A stretch of DNA of 64,000 nt from Bradyrhizobium zhengyangense (GCF_022012435.1 NZ_JAKLUA010000011.1:1-64000), one strand, 5' to 3'. Counted from the stretch's first letter, positions 34,888-44,484 are shown. Made by a program: numbers and translations. The notes: generated by a model not told the origin, from the sequence alone.

Positions 34888-34941
34888 AGCGCTGTGAATC
34901 AATAGCCCAGATTACCGCAGGCCGACACTCTAACGCTCTGA

Positions 34942-35811
34942 TCAGCTTGCGTCGGCACGCCGGTGGCGCCGCGCCCGCTCCAAGAGTTGCCGGGCACGTT
35001 CGACGACGGGCTCGTCGACCATCCTGCCTTCCAGCGAATAGGCGCCGACGCCACGTTCGGTTTGCTGACGGGCGGTCTCGATGATCAATTGCGCCCTTGC
35101 GACATCAGCGTCGGACGGTGCAAAGGCATTGTTTAGGATCGGTACCACTGAAGGATGGACACAGGTCGCACCCGTAACTCCGTGACCGAATGCCTCCTCC
35201 GCTAGCTCGCGCATTAGTCGGACATCCTTGTAGTCCGCAACGGAGCCGAACAATCCGAACGAGTATTTTCCGGCTCCGGCAGCGGCCATGTGAACCAGCA
35301 TCTTGGGTATCTTAAGTGCCTCATGAGTGGGATTAGCTCCCATCGATAGCGCTAAGTCCTCACTACCGCCCATCAGGCCTATCACCCGCTCGTGGGCGCG
35401 TGCGATGTCGTCCGCTTTGGCCAAAATCTTGACGGACTCGATGACTGCGATCGCTTGGAGTGGCTCGCGACGGTCATGATCCCGTTCGGTTCGCTCAGCA
35501 ACCTCTAGAAGCAACCGCACGTGCTCGGCGCCCTCGACTTTTGTAATCAGAATGCCCTTGGCACCACCGAGCACCGAAGCCTCGATATCTCGGACGGCAG
35601 CCGACAGAGGTCGATTAATACGCACCCAAATGTCAGCTCCTGCGGCAGCGCATCGTTTTATCGACGACGCAAGCCTATTGCGTGCCCCCTCCTTCTGTGC
35701 GGGCGCGACGCTGTCTTCAAGATCCAGGATTATGGCATCGGCGCCACAAAGCGCCGACTTTGCAATGAAGCGCTCAGATGAGGCGGGGACATAAAGCAGA
35801 GATCGGTACAC
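34942..35811 (-). CDS. CitE-like CoA-ester lyase (HpcH/HpaI family)
   Basis: This 289-residue protein has the CitE pattern: MYRSLLYVPASSERFIAKSA, GADAIILDLEDSVAPAQKEG, DIWVRINRPLSAAVRDIEAS, AIAVIESVKILAKADDIARA and GGSEDLALSMGANPTHEAL. CitE-type lyases cleave or form beta-hydroxyacyl-CoA esters, for example citramalyl-CoA to pyruvate and acetyl-CoA, or malyl-CoA. It lies 24 bases after a CaiB-type CoA-transferase, which would supply the CoA ester. The operon is convergent with the importer genes. Confidence 0.88.
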   Translation of the reverse strand: MYRSLLYVPASSERFIAKSALCGADAIILDLEDSVAPAQKEGARNRLASSIKRCAAAGADIWVRINRPLSAAVRDIEASVLGGAKGILITKVEGAEHVRLLLEVAERTERDHDRREPLQAIAVIESVKILAKADDIARAHERVIGLMGGSEDLALSMGANPTHEALKIPKMLVHMAAAGAGKYSFGLFGSVADYKDVRLMRELAEEAFGHGVTGATCVHPSVVPILNNAFAPSDADVARAQLIIETARQQTERGVGAYSLEGRMVDEPVVERARQLLERARRHRRADAS

Positions 35812-35835
35812 TGGTGTCTTCCGGTCGCCTACGGG

Positions 35836-37077
35836 TCATTGGGATGATGGCTTAGCCTGCACGATGACGCCAGCCTCGCGCAGTTCTTCCAACCGGGCCT
35901 GCGTGATGCCGAGGGAGCGCAGAATCGCAAACGTGTGTTGACCGAGATCCGGAGCGGGCATCCGAATCCTTCCGGGCGTAGTTTCGAGCCTCGGGACCAC
36001 GTTGTGCATTAAAACCGTTCCGAGTTCGGAGTCCGGTAACCCAACGACGATTTCGCGAGCTTGAACATGGGGGTCATCCAAGAATTGATCGATGTCGTAG
36101 ATTGGTGCAGCAGTTACGTCTGCCCGCTCGAATATACTCATGTTATCTTCAAGCGTCCGCGCGGCAATGAATTCCGCGATAGGCTCCTCGCAAGCATCGG
36201 CGTTTTTGATGCGATCAGAGTTCGTCAAAAATCGGGGATCCACGATCATGTCAGGGCGACCGATAGTCCGGAACAACCTCTCGGCCACAACTTGCATCGA
36301 GGCGGAGATTGCGATCCAGCGAGAGTCGCTGGTACGGAATGTGTTGCGCGGCGCTCCGGTAAGCGATCGACTGCCGGTCCGCGGGCGTACCTGCTGTGTT
36401 AGTTGATAGATTCCGGCTTCGGGACCGAGGAGGGAAAAAAGCGGATCTAACAAGGGCAAGTCGATAACCTGGCCGTTACCCCCGCTCACTTCTCGATGCC
36501 TGAGCGCAACCATGGTTGCCCCAAATCCGTAAATGCCCGCGACCATATCGGCGAGCGTGGCGGGTGGCAGCAGCGGAGGTCGATCAGGGAATCCGTTGCG
36601 GGAAGCGAAGCCTGACATGCCTTCGACCAGAGTGCCGAAGCCGGGCCTGTCCCGATAGGGACCGGTCTGCCCCCATCCCGAGATTCTCACGATGATCAGT
36701 CCTGCATTCTGTGCTCGAAGGACCTCGGGCAACAAACCCAGCTTTTCCAGACCTCCGGGTCTGAAGTTCTCGACCAGCACGTCCGCCGTCGCGAGCAGAT
36801 CCGATAGGATCGTCCGACCTCTCTCGTCGCGAAGGTCTAGCGCGACACTCTTCTTGTTCCGGGCGTAGGTCTTCCAATGGATGCTGACATCGTTGACCCG
36901 CCAAGCGCGCAGAGGGTCGCCCGAGACGATGTCCTCAATCTTGATGACTTCGGCTCCGAAGTCGGCGAGCTGCAGGGTGAGCATATTCCCGGCGACCAGA
37001 CGCGAAAGGTCCACGACACGGACGCCGTTAAGCGCGCCAGCAGCCTCTGGCTCGAACTGCTTAGGTACGGCCTTCAT
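35836..37077 (-). CDS. CaiB/BaiF (class III) CoA-transferase
   Basis: This 413-residue protein reads ALNGVRVVDLSRLVAGNMLT, LQLADFGAEVIKIEDIVSGD, PLRAW, LVENFRPGGLEKLGLLPEVL and MSGFASRNGFPDRPPLLPPA followed by TLADMVAGIYG. The Asp of LADMVAG is the class III nucleophile position. Such enzymes move CoA between carboxylates, such as succinate and itaconate, mesaconate or citramalate. It is followed by the CitE-like lyase, and site C lies about 90 bases upstream. Confidence 0.9.
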   Translation of the reverse strand: MKAVPKQFEPEAAGALNGVRVVDLSRLVAGNMLTLQLADFGAEVIKIEDIVSGDPLRAWRVNDVSIHWKTYARNKKSVALDLRDERGRTILSDLLATADVLVENFRPGGLEKLGLLPEVLRAQNAGLIIVRISGWGQTGPYRDRPGFGTLVEGMSGFASRNGFPDRPPLLPPATLADMVAGIYGFGATMVALRHREVSGGNGQVIDLPLLDPLFSLLGPEAGIYQLTQQVRPRTGSRSLTGAPRNTFRTSDSRWIAISASMQVVAERLFRTIGRPDMIVDPRFLTNSDRIKNADACEEPIAEFIAARTLEDNMSIFERADVTAAPIYDIDQFLDDPHVQAREIVVGLPDSELGTVLMHNVVPRLETTPGRIRMPAPDLGQHTFAILRSLGITQARLEELREAGVIVQAKPSSQ

Positions 37078-37166
37078 TGCGCCGACTTAACGATGCAAGG
37101 CGGAAGTAGTGCCTGTACAGTACCCGCGGAGGTCCCCATCGATCCTCAACAAGCTGACTTGTATGG

Positions 37167-37188
37167 GGTAGTATTAAGTGATACGACC
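37167..37188. promoter_or_regulatory. Site C: inverted repeat TAGTA-N8-TACGA
   Basis: GGTAGTA, eight bases (TTAAGTGA), TACGACC. It is the same motif and spacing as sites A, B and D, with one mismatch in the right half. It is upstream of the CoA-transferase/CitE operon on the minus strand. Confidence 0.6.
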
Positions 37189-37262
37189 ACATCCTGCAAC
37201 ATCCTTTCGGTGAACCCGATGTTCACCGCAGCTGGCAACCCGAAGTTAAGCAGAGAGTGCCC

Positions 37263-38321
37263 TCACTTGAAGAGTTGAACCAGGCCGAGGCTCATCGCGA
37301 GCAGAAGTATCAGAGACAAGGTCACCGCAATCGTGACTTTCCCGCCGGCCTTCGAAAGCACCCGGATATCGACACCCAGCCCGAGTGCGGACATGGAGAC
37401 TACGGTTAGCACGCTGGCGAGCTTCGCAACGGGGGCGGCAACGCTGCTGGGTATGATCTGCAACGAACGAAGGCCGGCCAGTACCAAGAAGCCGATGATG
37501 AACCAAGGTACCAATTTGATGAGGTTAATGCGCTTGCCGGGCGCGACTTCGCCACGCAGGCGTGGTGCGACAAGCGACAAGCCGACCACCAACGGCCCTA
37601 GCATGAGGACCCGAACGAGCTTCACCACGGTGCCAATTTGAGTGCTGACGATTCCTGCCGGAACGGTCGCGGCAAGCACCTGGGGAACGGCGTACACGGT
37701 GAGGCCGGCGAGAATCCCGTACTGAGTAGCCGAGAGCTCCAAGAGTGGAATGAGCAGTGGAAGCCCGAGCACCATCAGCACGCCAAGGACCGCGGTGAAG
37801 GAAATCGATGACGCGATATCATCGCCATCTGCCCCTATAACGGGGGCGACCGCGGCGATCGCGGAATTGCCGCAAATGGAATTTCCGGAGGCGATCAGGA
37901 GCGAAAGCTTAGTGGGTAGGCCGAGCATGCGGCTGAGGCCGAAACTCACGGCAAGCGTGACCGCAACCGTTCCGACGATCGCGGCAATCAGAAATAATCC
38001 GGAAGGCAGGATTGCCCCAAAGCTGATCGAGGCCCCGAGCAGCATCACGGCCACTTCGAGAAGTTGTTTCGCGCTGAAGGCGATTCCGACCTTCCAGCGC
38101 TCGGAAGTAGTTGAGACGCTGCGGATCATCATCCCGAGCAGGATGGCGATGACCAAGGCTTCAACATAGGGATGTTGGAAGATGTGCTCCTCGGCCTCCT
38201 GGATTCCAATCGACAGCAGCGTCAGGAGCACGCATAAGAGGATGCCGGGAAGCAATGCAACCAAACGACCGGCAGGCGCGTCTACCTTGCTCGATTTGGG
38301 AAGATCTTTGCATGGAGCCAT
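37263..38321 (-). CDS. YeiH-family (UPF0324) membrane protein, putative sulfate/sulfite-type exporter
   Basis: This 352-residue integral membrane protein has about ten hydrophobic segments and the YeiH motifs YVEALVIAILLGMMIRS, LLGASISFGAILPSGLFLIA and LLIASGNSICGNSAIAAVAP. Start at 38321 is preferred because GAGGGA precedes it; an upstream in-frame ATG at 38369 lacks a ribosome-binding site. In E. coli the homologue is divergent from the LysR gene yeiE, and here too a LysR gene is divergent at 38408. The transported molecule has not been firmly established for the family. Confidence 0.85.
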   Translation of the reverse strand: MAPCKDLPKSSKVDAPAGRLVALLPGILLCVLLTLLSIGIQEAEEHIFQHPYVEALVIAILLGMMIRSVSTTSERWKVGIAFSAKQLLEVAVMLLGASISFGAILPSGLFLIAAIVGTVAVTLAVSFGLSRMLGLPTKLSLLIASGNSICGNSAIAAVAPVIGADGDDIASSISFTAVLGVLMVLGLPLLIPLLELSATQYGILAGLTVYAVPQVLAATVPAGIVSTQIGTVVKLVRVLMLGPLVVGLSLVAPRLRGEVAPGKRINLIKLVPWFIIGFLVLAGLRSLQIIPSSVAAPVAKLASVLTVVSMSALGLGVDIRVLSKAGGKVTIAVTLSLILLLAMSLGLVQLFK

Positions 38322-38407
38322 GAGTCCCTCGCCAGCCGACAAGGCTATGCCCGAGAACCAAGGGCTCATAACAGTAGAATTTTGATCTAGGCCGATAAGC
38401 AGGCGTT

Positions 38408-39298
38408 ATGCCAATGAATTTGCATTTCCTCCGCTTCTTTACCACCGTCGCTGAGGCTGGAAGCTTTTCGCGAGCAGCGGACATCTTGCGCGTTAGCCAG
38501 CCCGCGGTCTCGAAAGGAGTACGCGATTTCGAACTGCAAGTGGGCTGTCGCTTGCTGGATCGTACATCGAAAGGAGTACGTACGACCCGCGAGGGGCGGG
38601 CACTTCTCAGGCACGCAGAAAATCTGTTCGCTGCCGAGCGGGCCGCCGAAGAGGAACTGTCGTCGCTGCGCAACCTCGCGAGCGGATCGCTTCACATCGG
38701 GGCAAGCACCACGATCGCGACCTACATGATCGCTGAGTACATAGGCAGCTTCCGGCGCAGGTATCCGAGCATCGATGTGCATCTGGTAAGCGCCAACACG
38801 CGGGATATTGCCGGAATGATGCGCGCGCATGAAATAGAGATCGCCCTCGTGGAAGGACCGGTCGAAGACGATGATCTCGTCAGTACGGCCTGGCGGACGG
38901 ACATGATGAGCCTGATAGCAGGTCCGACTCACGCCTTCGCATTATCGGAAAATCACGTGTATGCGGCGGCCCTCGAAGATGAAATCCTGATCGTTCGGGA
39001 ACCAGGCTCCGGCTCACGGGAGATCGTCGCGCAGGCGCTGTTGAACCATGGCGTGCGGCCGCGCAAAACCCTCGAAATCGGCAGCACGGAAGCGATCAAG
39101 CAAGTTGTCGCATGCGGTCTTGGTGTCTCGATCGTCTCAACATCAACCATTGGCGATCAGATCAAGCTTGGCCGGCTCAAGGCGATAAAAATGAAGGATC
39201 TGCAGATATCGCGCACGCTTTGGCACGTGGAAGTACGGGGACGAACCAAAATTCCTGCCGCGATTGCCTTTGAGCGAATCATAGGTGTCGCCCCATGA
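38408..39298 (+). CDS. LysR-family regulator divergent from yeiH-type gene
   Basis: This 296-residue protein has the LysR helix-turn-helix in residues about 3-62 (LHFLRFFTTVAEAGSFSRAA, DILRVSQPAVSKGVRDFELQ) and a periplasmic-binding-like effector domain (ASGSLHIGASTTIATYMIAE; REPGSGSREIVAQALLNHGV). The GS-rich EPGSGSR stretch is typical of the CysL/YeiE group. Its start is 86 bases from the YeiH start on the other strand, so it probably regulates that gene. Confidence 0.9.
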   Translation: MPMNLHFLRFFTTVAEAGSFSRAADILRVSQPAVSKGVRDFELQVGCRLLDRTSKGVRTTREGRALLRHAENLFAAERAAEEELSSLRNLASGSLHIGASTTIATYMIAEYIGSFRRRYPSIDVHLVSANTRDIAGMMRAHEIEIALVEGPVEDDDLVSTAWRTDMMSLIAGPTHAFALSENHVYAAALEDEILIVREPGSGSREIVAQALLNHGVRPRKTLEIGSTEAIKQVVACGLGVSIVSTSTIGDQIKLGRLKAIKMKDLQISRTLWHVEVRGRTKIPAAIAFERIIGVAP

Positions 39299-40080
39299 CA
39301 TCAATATGATGGAGTCGCGGGATCGTCTCGTCATTCGGAAGGCTTTGCTGGACGTGACGGCGGATCAAAAAAGGCGAGCGGCGCGAGATAAACCCAGTTT
39401 GCGTCAGCAACATCCAGAGAGCAACTTATCCGATCCACCATAGATAGCGAGACAGTTCGCCAGATGTCTGCTGCACTGCAATCCGATCAACGTCCGAGGG
39501 GTCCGTAGTCAGGACATCCCATCGCGGTTCTTGTGCCGACGCGCAAATTATTGGTGGTTGGCCGTTGGATGCAATGGTAGCGAGGTCTCGTTTTGAGCGG
39601 CCGTAATGGGAATATGTTCTCCGAGGGGGCGCCCCGACAGGATATTTTGGGCAGGGTCCTCTGTTGCTTGGAGGCTGAGACTGTGCCCCCAGTCCGCTCT
39701 CCGGAAAATCTGGCGAGTCGGGTGGGCCTGATTAGGTCGATGATTGTGGCCATCTCATCTCGAGCGCTCGCTTTGGCTGGCTTTGCGATCGGCTGGTCGC
39801 GATCTGGTCGAACGCGCCATCGCGATCAAGTCATGCACTTGACACGAAAGCCATAGTCATAAAGGCTGCTACCCATGTTAGTTTCGCTTTGCCCGCTGGA
39901 TATCAAAGACTTGCGCTTCTATCAAAATTGAGCGCCGACGGCGTCGAGCGGCAAGGAGCTACGTCGGAATGGTCAGCTAGGGCGTGACAATCAAGCTTCG
40001 AAGGCGAATTGATCAACTGAGGCAAAGCACTTCTTGTCGACGGGTGGGGGCGCTGCTTGGCTCAAATCAGGAAAAATCGG
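39299..40080. other. Gap of about 780 bases, no recognisable gene
   Basis: Frames on both strands are short and lack family motifs or ribosome-binding sites. I see no inverted-repeat ends of a mobile element. Confidence 0.45.
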
Positions 40081-40986
40081 GTGAGCGGCGATAAGCAAGC
40101 TAATCTAAGTGAGTTGATGCCAGACTTGCTCGCTCTGGGTTTTAGCGAGTACGAAGCGCGTGCCTACCTCGCGCTCTATGAGCTTTCGCAGGCGACTGCC
40201 TACGAAGTAGCCAAACTTGCAGGCTTACCCAAGGCGAACGCATATTCTGTCCTCGAGAGTCTGGCAAAGAAGGAGGCGGCTCAACCGATCTCCGAAACTC
40301 CACTGCGGTATGTGGCGGTAGCGCCCAAGGTTCTGTTTGAGCGAATTGCGACAGCGACGAGCAAGCGCTGCGCAAAGTTGATCCGAACGATTCCGGCTGT
40401 TTCACAGTCCAACGACGGTGGCTACGTATGGACCATTAACGGCGAGGACGCGATCGCCGCCAAGATGGAGGCTATGATCGACGGAGCGAAATCACACATT
40501 TGGGTAAAAACAGAAGAGAAAATACTGCTGCCGCACCGCGACGCGCTTCGACGTGCTGCAGACCGCGGGGTTGCGATTCTCATCATCCTTTTCGGGACTC
40601 AAGTCGAGAAGTTTCAATTCGGTGCGAAGTCGCGAACTTATCTCCACGAGGGAAACGGCATTCCCGTGGGAATCGCACCGCATCTTGTAACCCTTACAGT
40701 GGATTTCGAAGAAGCTCTGGTGGCGGAGATTCGTGCGCAAGGCGGCTCCTACACGCGAAATAAGCCGATAGTTAATCTTGCTGACTCCCTATTGCGGCAC
40801 GAGATCTACTTCGCGGAAATATTCGAAATGTTCGGGCAACCGATCCAGAAGACGTTCGGCCCCGCTATTATCGAGCTTCGAAGGAAGTATCTTCCCGCAC
40901 CGCAAGTTGCGGCGCTGGAAAGCCTTCTAGGGCTTACCGCGAGTCGAGTTGAGAAAAAATCCAAGCTGAAAGAAGAAAAGATCTAA
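40081..40986 (+). CDS. TrmB-family transcriptional regulator
   Basis: This protein of about 301 residues reads LMPDLLALGFSEYEARAYLA, LYELSQATAYEVAKLAGLPK and ANAYSVLESLAKKEAAQPIS, the TrmB winged helix. A C-terminal sensor domain contains HIWVKTEEKILLPHRDALRR, a phospholipase-D-like fold segment seen in TrmB proteins. GTG 40081 has AGGA eight bases upstream; TTG 40057 and ATG 40117 are alternatives. TrmB regulators are best known from archaea, and bacterial ones are less studied. The target is unknown. Confidence 0.8.
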   Translation: MSGDKQANLSELMPDLLALGFSEYEARAYLALYELSQATAYEVAKLAGLPKANAYSVLESLAKKEAAQPISETPLRYVAVAPKVLFERIATATSKRCAKLIRTIPAVSQSNDGGYVWTINGEDAIAAKMEAMIDGAKSHIWVKTEEKILLPHRDALRRAADRGVAILIILFGTQVEKFQFGAKSRTYLHEGNGIPVGIAPHLVTLTVDFEEALVAEIRAQGGSYTRNKPIVNLADSLLRHEIYFAEIFEMFGQPIQKTFGPAIIELRRKYLPAPQVAALESLLGLTASRVEKKSKLKEEKI

Positions 40987-41069
40987 CGCGTCTGTCGCGG
41001 CGATTGGCACGCTTCGCCGGCGTGTTTCGCGCGCCTGCAAGGAGCAGCAATCTTAAGGGGGAGTTGGCT

Positions 41070-41993
41070 TTGAACCTTCAAAAGTTGCGCGCGCTGCATA
41101 GTGTAATCGTGACCGGTTCGGTCACCGGGGCCGCAACTCGACTTCATTTGACCCAACCAGCGGTAAGCCGTTCGCTGTCTGCCCTTGAAGCGGAGCTGGG
41201 ATTCAAGCTCTTCAACCGGCTTGGTGGGCGCCTGGTTCCGACTCCTCAAGGAGAAGCCTTCTCGCGGGAATGCGAGCGTATCCTGCTGGATATCGACGAT
41301 CTTACCCGCATCGGCAAAGAAATCCGCGCCAATCGAGGCGGTCGCCTTCGGATCGTGGCAATGCCACAACTCGCCCGAAGTCTACTCGTGCCGGCACTGG
41401 CCCAATTTTCGAAGGAGTTTCCGAGTGTTTCGATTTCTTTGGAAGTCAGGGAAAGACGCGAAGTCGAACGTTGGGCTTCGGGACTTAGGTTCGACGTTGG
41501 GATAGTAATGCTCCCGACTCAATTTGAAATGTTGACGTCGCATTCCTTCGCCGAATTGGTTCCCGTTGCGGTGCTTCATCCCGATCATCCACTTGCGGCG
41601 AATAAGACGATTCTCCCCAGTGATCTGATCGAGGACCGTTTTATTGCGCTGGACCGGACGACGTTGTTGCGGCAGATCGTTGATGGAATGTACGTACAAG
41701 CTGGCCTTGCCGCGAACATTTGGGTTGAAGTGTCGTCGGCGTTCATCGCGTGCCAAATGGTGGGAGCCGGAATGGGTGTGTCGATATCGGATCCATTCAG
41801 CGCAGCGCTGCTAGCAGAGCGAGATGTCGTGGTTCGCCCTTGCAAGACGTCGGCAAGGCTCAACTATGCTTTCGTCTATCCGCGCCATTCGAAGAAGACG
41901 GCGCAGGCGGTCCGGTTTTCCGAAATCGTGAGGAGCACTCTGGAGAATTTGATGGGGCGGTTCGAATTCGTGCAAGGGCAAACAATTCGATAA
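41070..41993 (+). CDS. LysR-family regulator, probable controller of the ehu-like operon
   Basis: This 307-residue protein starts at TTG 41070 behind GGGGGAG and gives the normal LysR N-terminus NLQKLRALHSVIVTGSVTGA, then ATRLHLTQPAVSRSLSALEA. The effector domain includes VRERREVERWASGLRFDVGI and GAGMGVSISDPFSA. The start pattern resembles OccR/NocR-type regulators of opine and amino-acid uptake, which fits the amino-acid ABC operon starting 280 bases downstream. A longer frame starting at 41004 has a poorer start. Confidence 0.88.
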   Translation: MNLQKLRALHSVIVTGSVTGAATRLHLTQPAVSRSLSALEAELGFKLFNRLGGRLVPTPQGEAFSRECERILLDIDDLTRIGKEIRANRGGRLRIVAMPQLARSLLVPALAQFSKEFPSVSISLEVRERREVERWASGLRFDVGIVMLPTQFEMLTSHSFAELVPVAVLHPDHPLAANKTILPSDLIEDRFIALDRTTLLRQIVDGMYVQAGLAANIWVEVSSAFIACQMVGAGMGVSISDPFSAALLAERDVVVRPCKTSARLNYAFVYPRHSKKTAQAVRFSEIVRSTLENLMGRFEFVQGQTIR

Positions 41994-42270
41994 ATTGCAC
42001 TTCTTCCGTGCAGTGCTGTAGACGCGCGGGTCGCGGCGGTACGCACAGCCAACTTGACCACGTTTTCCTGAGGAATCGGGAGGATCCGGCAAGTCGCGCG
42101 TCCTCGATATTACAGCAAGTAATGCATCCATTACGCTAATTGAATTGCTGCGGTTCCGAATAACCCTTCAGATATGTAGGATGCGAGTCTGGCTCAATCC
42201 AAACTGAGCAGAAGCCAAAAGAGATGCCGGTGTGTCAATGGCGACGCATTCGAGACAGATGAGGAAACAC

Positions 42271-43116
42271 ATGCTACGAACTTTGCATATTTTTCTAGCA
42301 CTCGCTTTCCTGACTTTCTCGTCATCGAGTTTTGCCGGTGCCAGGCTGGACGACGCAAAGAAGAGCGGCCTTACCCTCGGCTTCAGCAACGAGCCGCCCT
42401 TCGCGTTCAAGCAGGCCGATGGATCATTGGCCGGGTCAGACTACGATCTCGCAAAGCTCGCATTCAACCGCCTTGGAGTAGAGCGGATCGAAGGAACGGT
42501 GGTTGCGTTCGGATCGCTCATCCCGGGACTTCAAGCCAAACGTTTCGATTTTATCGCGACCGGACTCTATATCCTTCCCGCGCGCTGCCTTCAGGTTCTC
42601 TTCACCGAGCCCAACTTCACCGTTCAGGAAGGTCTTCTCGTTCGCAAAGGCAATCCCAAGCAAATCCATAGTCTTGACGACATCGTCAAACACGAGGACA
42701 TCAAGGTTGGTGGCAACATAAGTGGCCAGCCGACACAGAATGCAGTCAAGGCCGGCGTGAAGGATAGCCAAATCACGCGTTTTCCGGACATCCCCTCCAA
42801 TGTCGCGAGCCTGAAAGCGGGCAGGATCGACGGGGCATTGCTTATATCGGTAACTGCACGCTGGAACGCAAAGAACGATCCGACCCTGGAAGTCGCCGAA
42901 CCATACACGGGCCTGCTCATAGATGGCAAGCCGAAGCAAGACTACGGCGCATTTGCCTTCCGTAAGGAGGATTCGGAGCTTCGGGACGCATTTAATGCCG
43001 AGATGCTCAAGATCGTGCATTCTTCGGAATATGTTGAGATCCTGAAAAAGTACGGCATGACGCAGAACGAAGTGCCGGCGGCCGACGTCAAGCTCGATAC
43101 TCTTTGTAAGCAGTAG
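42271..43116 (+). CDS. ehuB: EhuB-like amino-acid-type substrate-binding protein
   Basis: This is a 281-residue protein with GAGGAAA just before the ATG; the in-frame ATGs at 42259 and 42238 are alternatives. The signal peptide is LRTLHIFLALAFLTFSSSSF. The mature part has LTLGFSNEPPFAFKQADGSL, VVAFGSLIPGLQAKRFDFIA and TGLYILPARCLQVLFTEPNF, which is close to the EhuB (ectoine/hydroxyectoine) pattern within family 3 binding proteins. No ectoine catabolic genes are nearby, so the true ligand may be another zwitterion or amino acid. Confidence 0.8.
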   Translation: MLRTLHIFLALAFLTFSSSSFAGARLDDAKKSGLTLGFSNEPPFAFKQADGSLAGSDYDLAKLAFNRLGVERIEGTVVAFGSLIPGLQAKRFDFIATGLYILPARCLQVLFTEPNFTVQEGLLVRKGNPKQIHSLDDIVKHEDIKVGGNISGQPTQNAVKAGVKDSQITRFPDIPSNVASLKAGRIDGALLISVTARWNAKNDPTLEVAEPYTGLLIDGKPKQDYGAFAFRKEDSELRDAFNAEMLKIVHSSEYVEILKKYGMTQNEVPAADVKLDTLCKQ

Positions 43117-43144
43117 GACTCGTGCCCGAAGCGGACGGTGACAG

Positions 43145-43828
43145 ATGTCGGCGCTCTACGAGGGTAGATGGCTGCTCCTTTCTGGTGCGGTAACGACGAT
43201 GGCCCTTTACGCGCTCTCGACAGTATTGATGTTCGCTTGCGCGCTCGTTTTCGGTATCGCCAGGACATCCAAGAGCTGGTGGATCCGAACCATCAGTTTG
43301 CTCTATGTCGAGATCTTCAGGGGCATATCTCTGGTGGTCGTCCTGTTCTGGCTCTACTTTGTTTTGCCGTTCTTCGGGGTTGCGATTTCCGCCTTTTGGG
43401 CGGCCACACTCGCCATAGGCATGTGCTTCGGGGCTTATGGAGCTGAGGTCGTCAGGACGGCGATCGGCGCTATCCCGCGGGGCCAGTATGACGCCGCCTT
43501 GGCGATCAATATGGTGCCATCAATGATGATGCGCCGGATCATTCTTCCTCAAGCAATGCTGTCGATGATACCACCTCTCGGTAACCTCAGCATCCTGGTA
43601 TTGAAAGCCACCTCGGTTGCCGCCTTGGCGACCGTTCCGGAACTGACTTTTGAAGCCTACTCTCTCAATATCAGAACCTTTCAGACCGTGCCGATCTATC
43701 TCGTTGTCATGATCTTCTATGTGGCTGCGGCGCAATTGATAGGAGCGGCAATCGCGTACGCAGAGCGACGTCTCGGGTTATGGCAGGGTAAGCCAACGCA
43801 CGGCGCAACCAGGGGCTGGTCGGCATGA
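43145..43828 (+). CDS. ehuC: EhuC-like polar amino-acid ABC permease
   Basis: This 227-residue permease has FRGISLVVVLFWLYFVLPFF and AYGAEVVRTAIGAIPRGQYD, then AALAINMVPSMMMRRIILPQ, the EAA loop. The ATGA at its end overlaps the next permease start. Confidence 0.85.
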   Translation: MSALYEGRWLLLSGAVTTMALYALSTVLMFACALVFGIARTSKSWWIRTISLLYVEIFRGISLVVVLFWLYFVLPFFGVAISAFWAATLAIGMCFGAYGAEVVRTAIGAIPRGQYDAALAINMVPSMMMRRIILPQAMLSMIPPLGNLSILVLKATSVAALATVPELTFEAYSLNIRTFQTVPIYLVVMIFYVAAAQLIGAAIAYAERRLGLWQGKPTHGATRGWSA

Positions 43829-44484
43829 AGGTCGATTTCCAATATGCCTGGGAGTTGCTTCCGCAACTCGTGGTCGCGGCGCAAACCACATTGCTCGCCG
43901 CCGTCCTCGGTTTTATCGCCTCCCTGCTTGGCGGCCTCCTTCTCTTTGCGCTGTACAGCGCTAAGCACCGTCTGACCAAAATCTTAGTTCGCGGCTACGT
44001 CGAATTCGCAAGAGGGGTGCCGCTCCTGGTCCTGATCTATTTTCTGTACTTCGTGGGGCCTTCGGCAGGCGTCGTGATCAGCCCGCTGGTGACCGGCGTC
44101 ATTGCTCTCGGCTTGCACTACAGTGCGTATATGGCCGAGGTCTACCGTGCCGCAATGATCGGTGTTCCGGCCGGGCAATGGGAGGCATCAACATCCATAA
44201 ATCTCTCAACGTTCGACACATATCGGCGGATCATTGTTCCACAGATGATCCCATTCATCATTCCAAATGCCGGAAGTTACTTCGTCTACATGCTGAAGGA
44301 CACGCCGCTGCTCGCATCCATATCCGTTTGGGAACTCATGGCCGTTGCTCAGGCGGAAGGAGCCAGGCGGTTTCAGTACTTTGAACCCATAACGATGGTT
44401 GGGATAATGTTTCTCGTCCTCAGCATTGCCGGCGCGTTTCTCATCAACAGGCTCGAGCGACTGTCCCAGAAGGGATGGCGGTAA
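43825..44484 (+). CDS. ehuD: EhuD-like polar amino-acid ABC permease
   Basis: This 219-residue permease reads FARGVPLLVLIYFLYFVGPS and the coupling loop AGQWEASTSINLSTFDTYRR, then IIVPQMIPFIIPNAG. It pairs with the preceding gene as a heterodimer. Its TAA overlaps the ATPase start. Confidence 0.85.
   Translation: MKVDFQYAWELLPQLVVAAQTTLLAAVLGFIASLLGGLLLFALYSAKHRLTKILVRGYVEFARGVPLLVLIYFLYFVGPSAGVVISPLVTGVIALGLHYSAYMAEVYRAAMIGVPAGQWEASTSINLSTFDTYRRIIVPQMIPFIIPNAGSYFVYMLKDTPLLASISVWELMAVAQAEGARRFQYFEPITMVGIMFLVLSIAGAFLINRLERLSQKGWR

Noticed and set aside
40057..40081. TTG 40057 as start of the TrmB-like gene
   Set aside because: GTG 40081 has a better placed AGGA and still includes the whole winged-helix domain; the longer start cannot be excluded.
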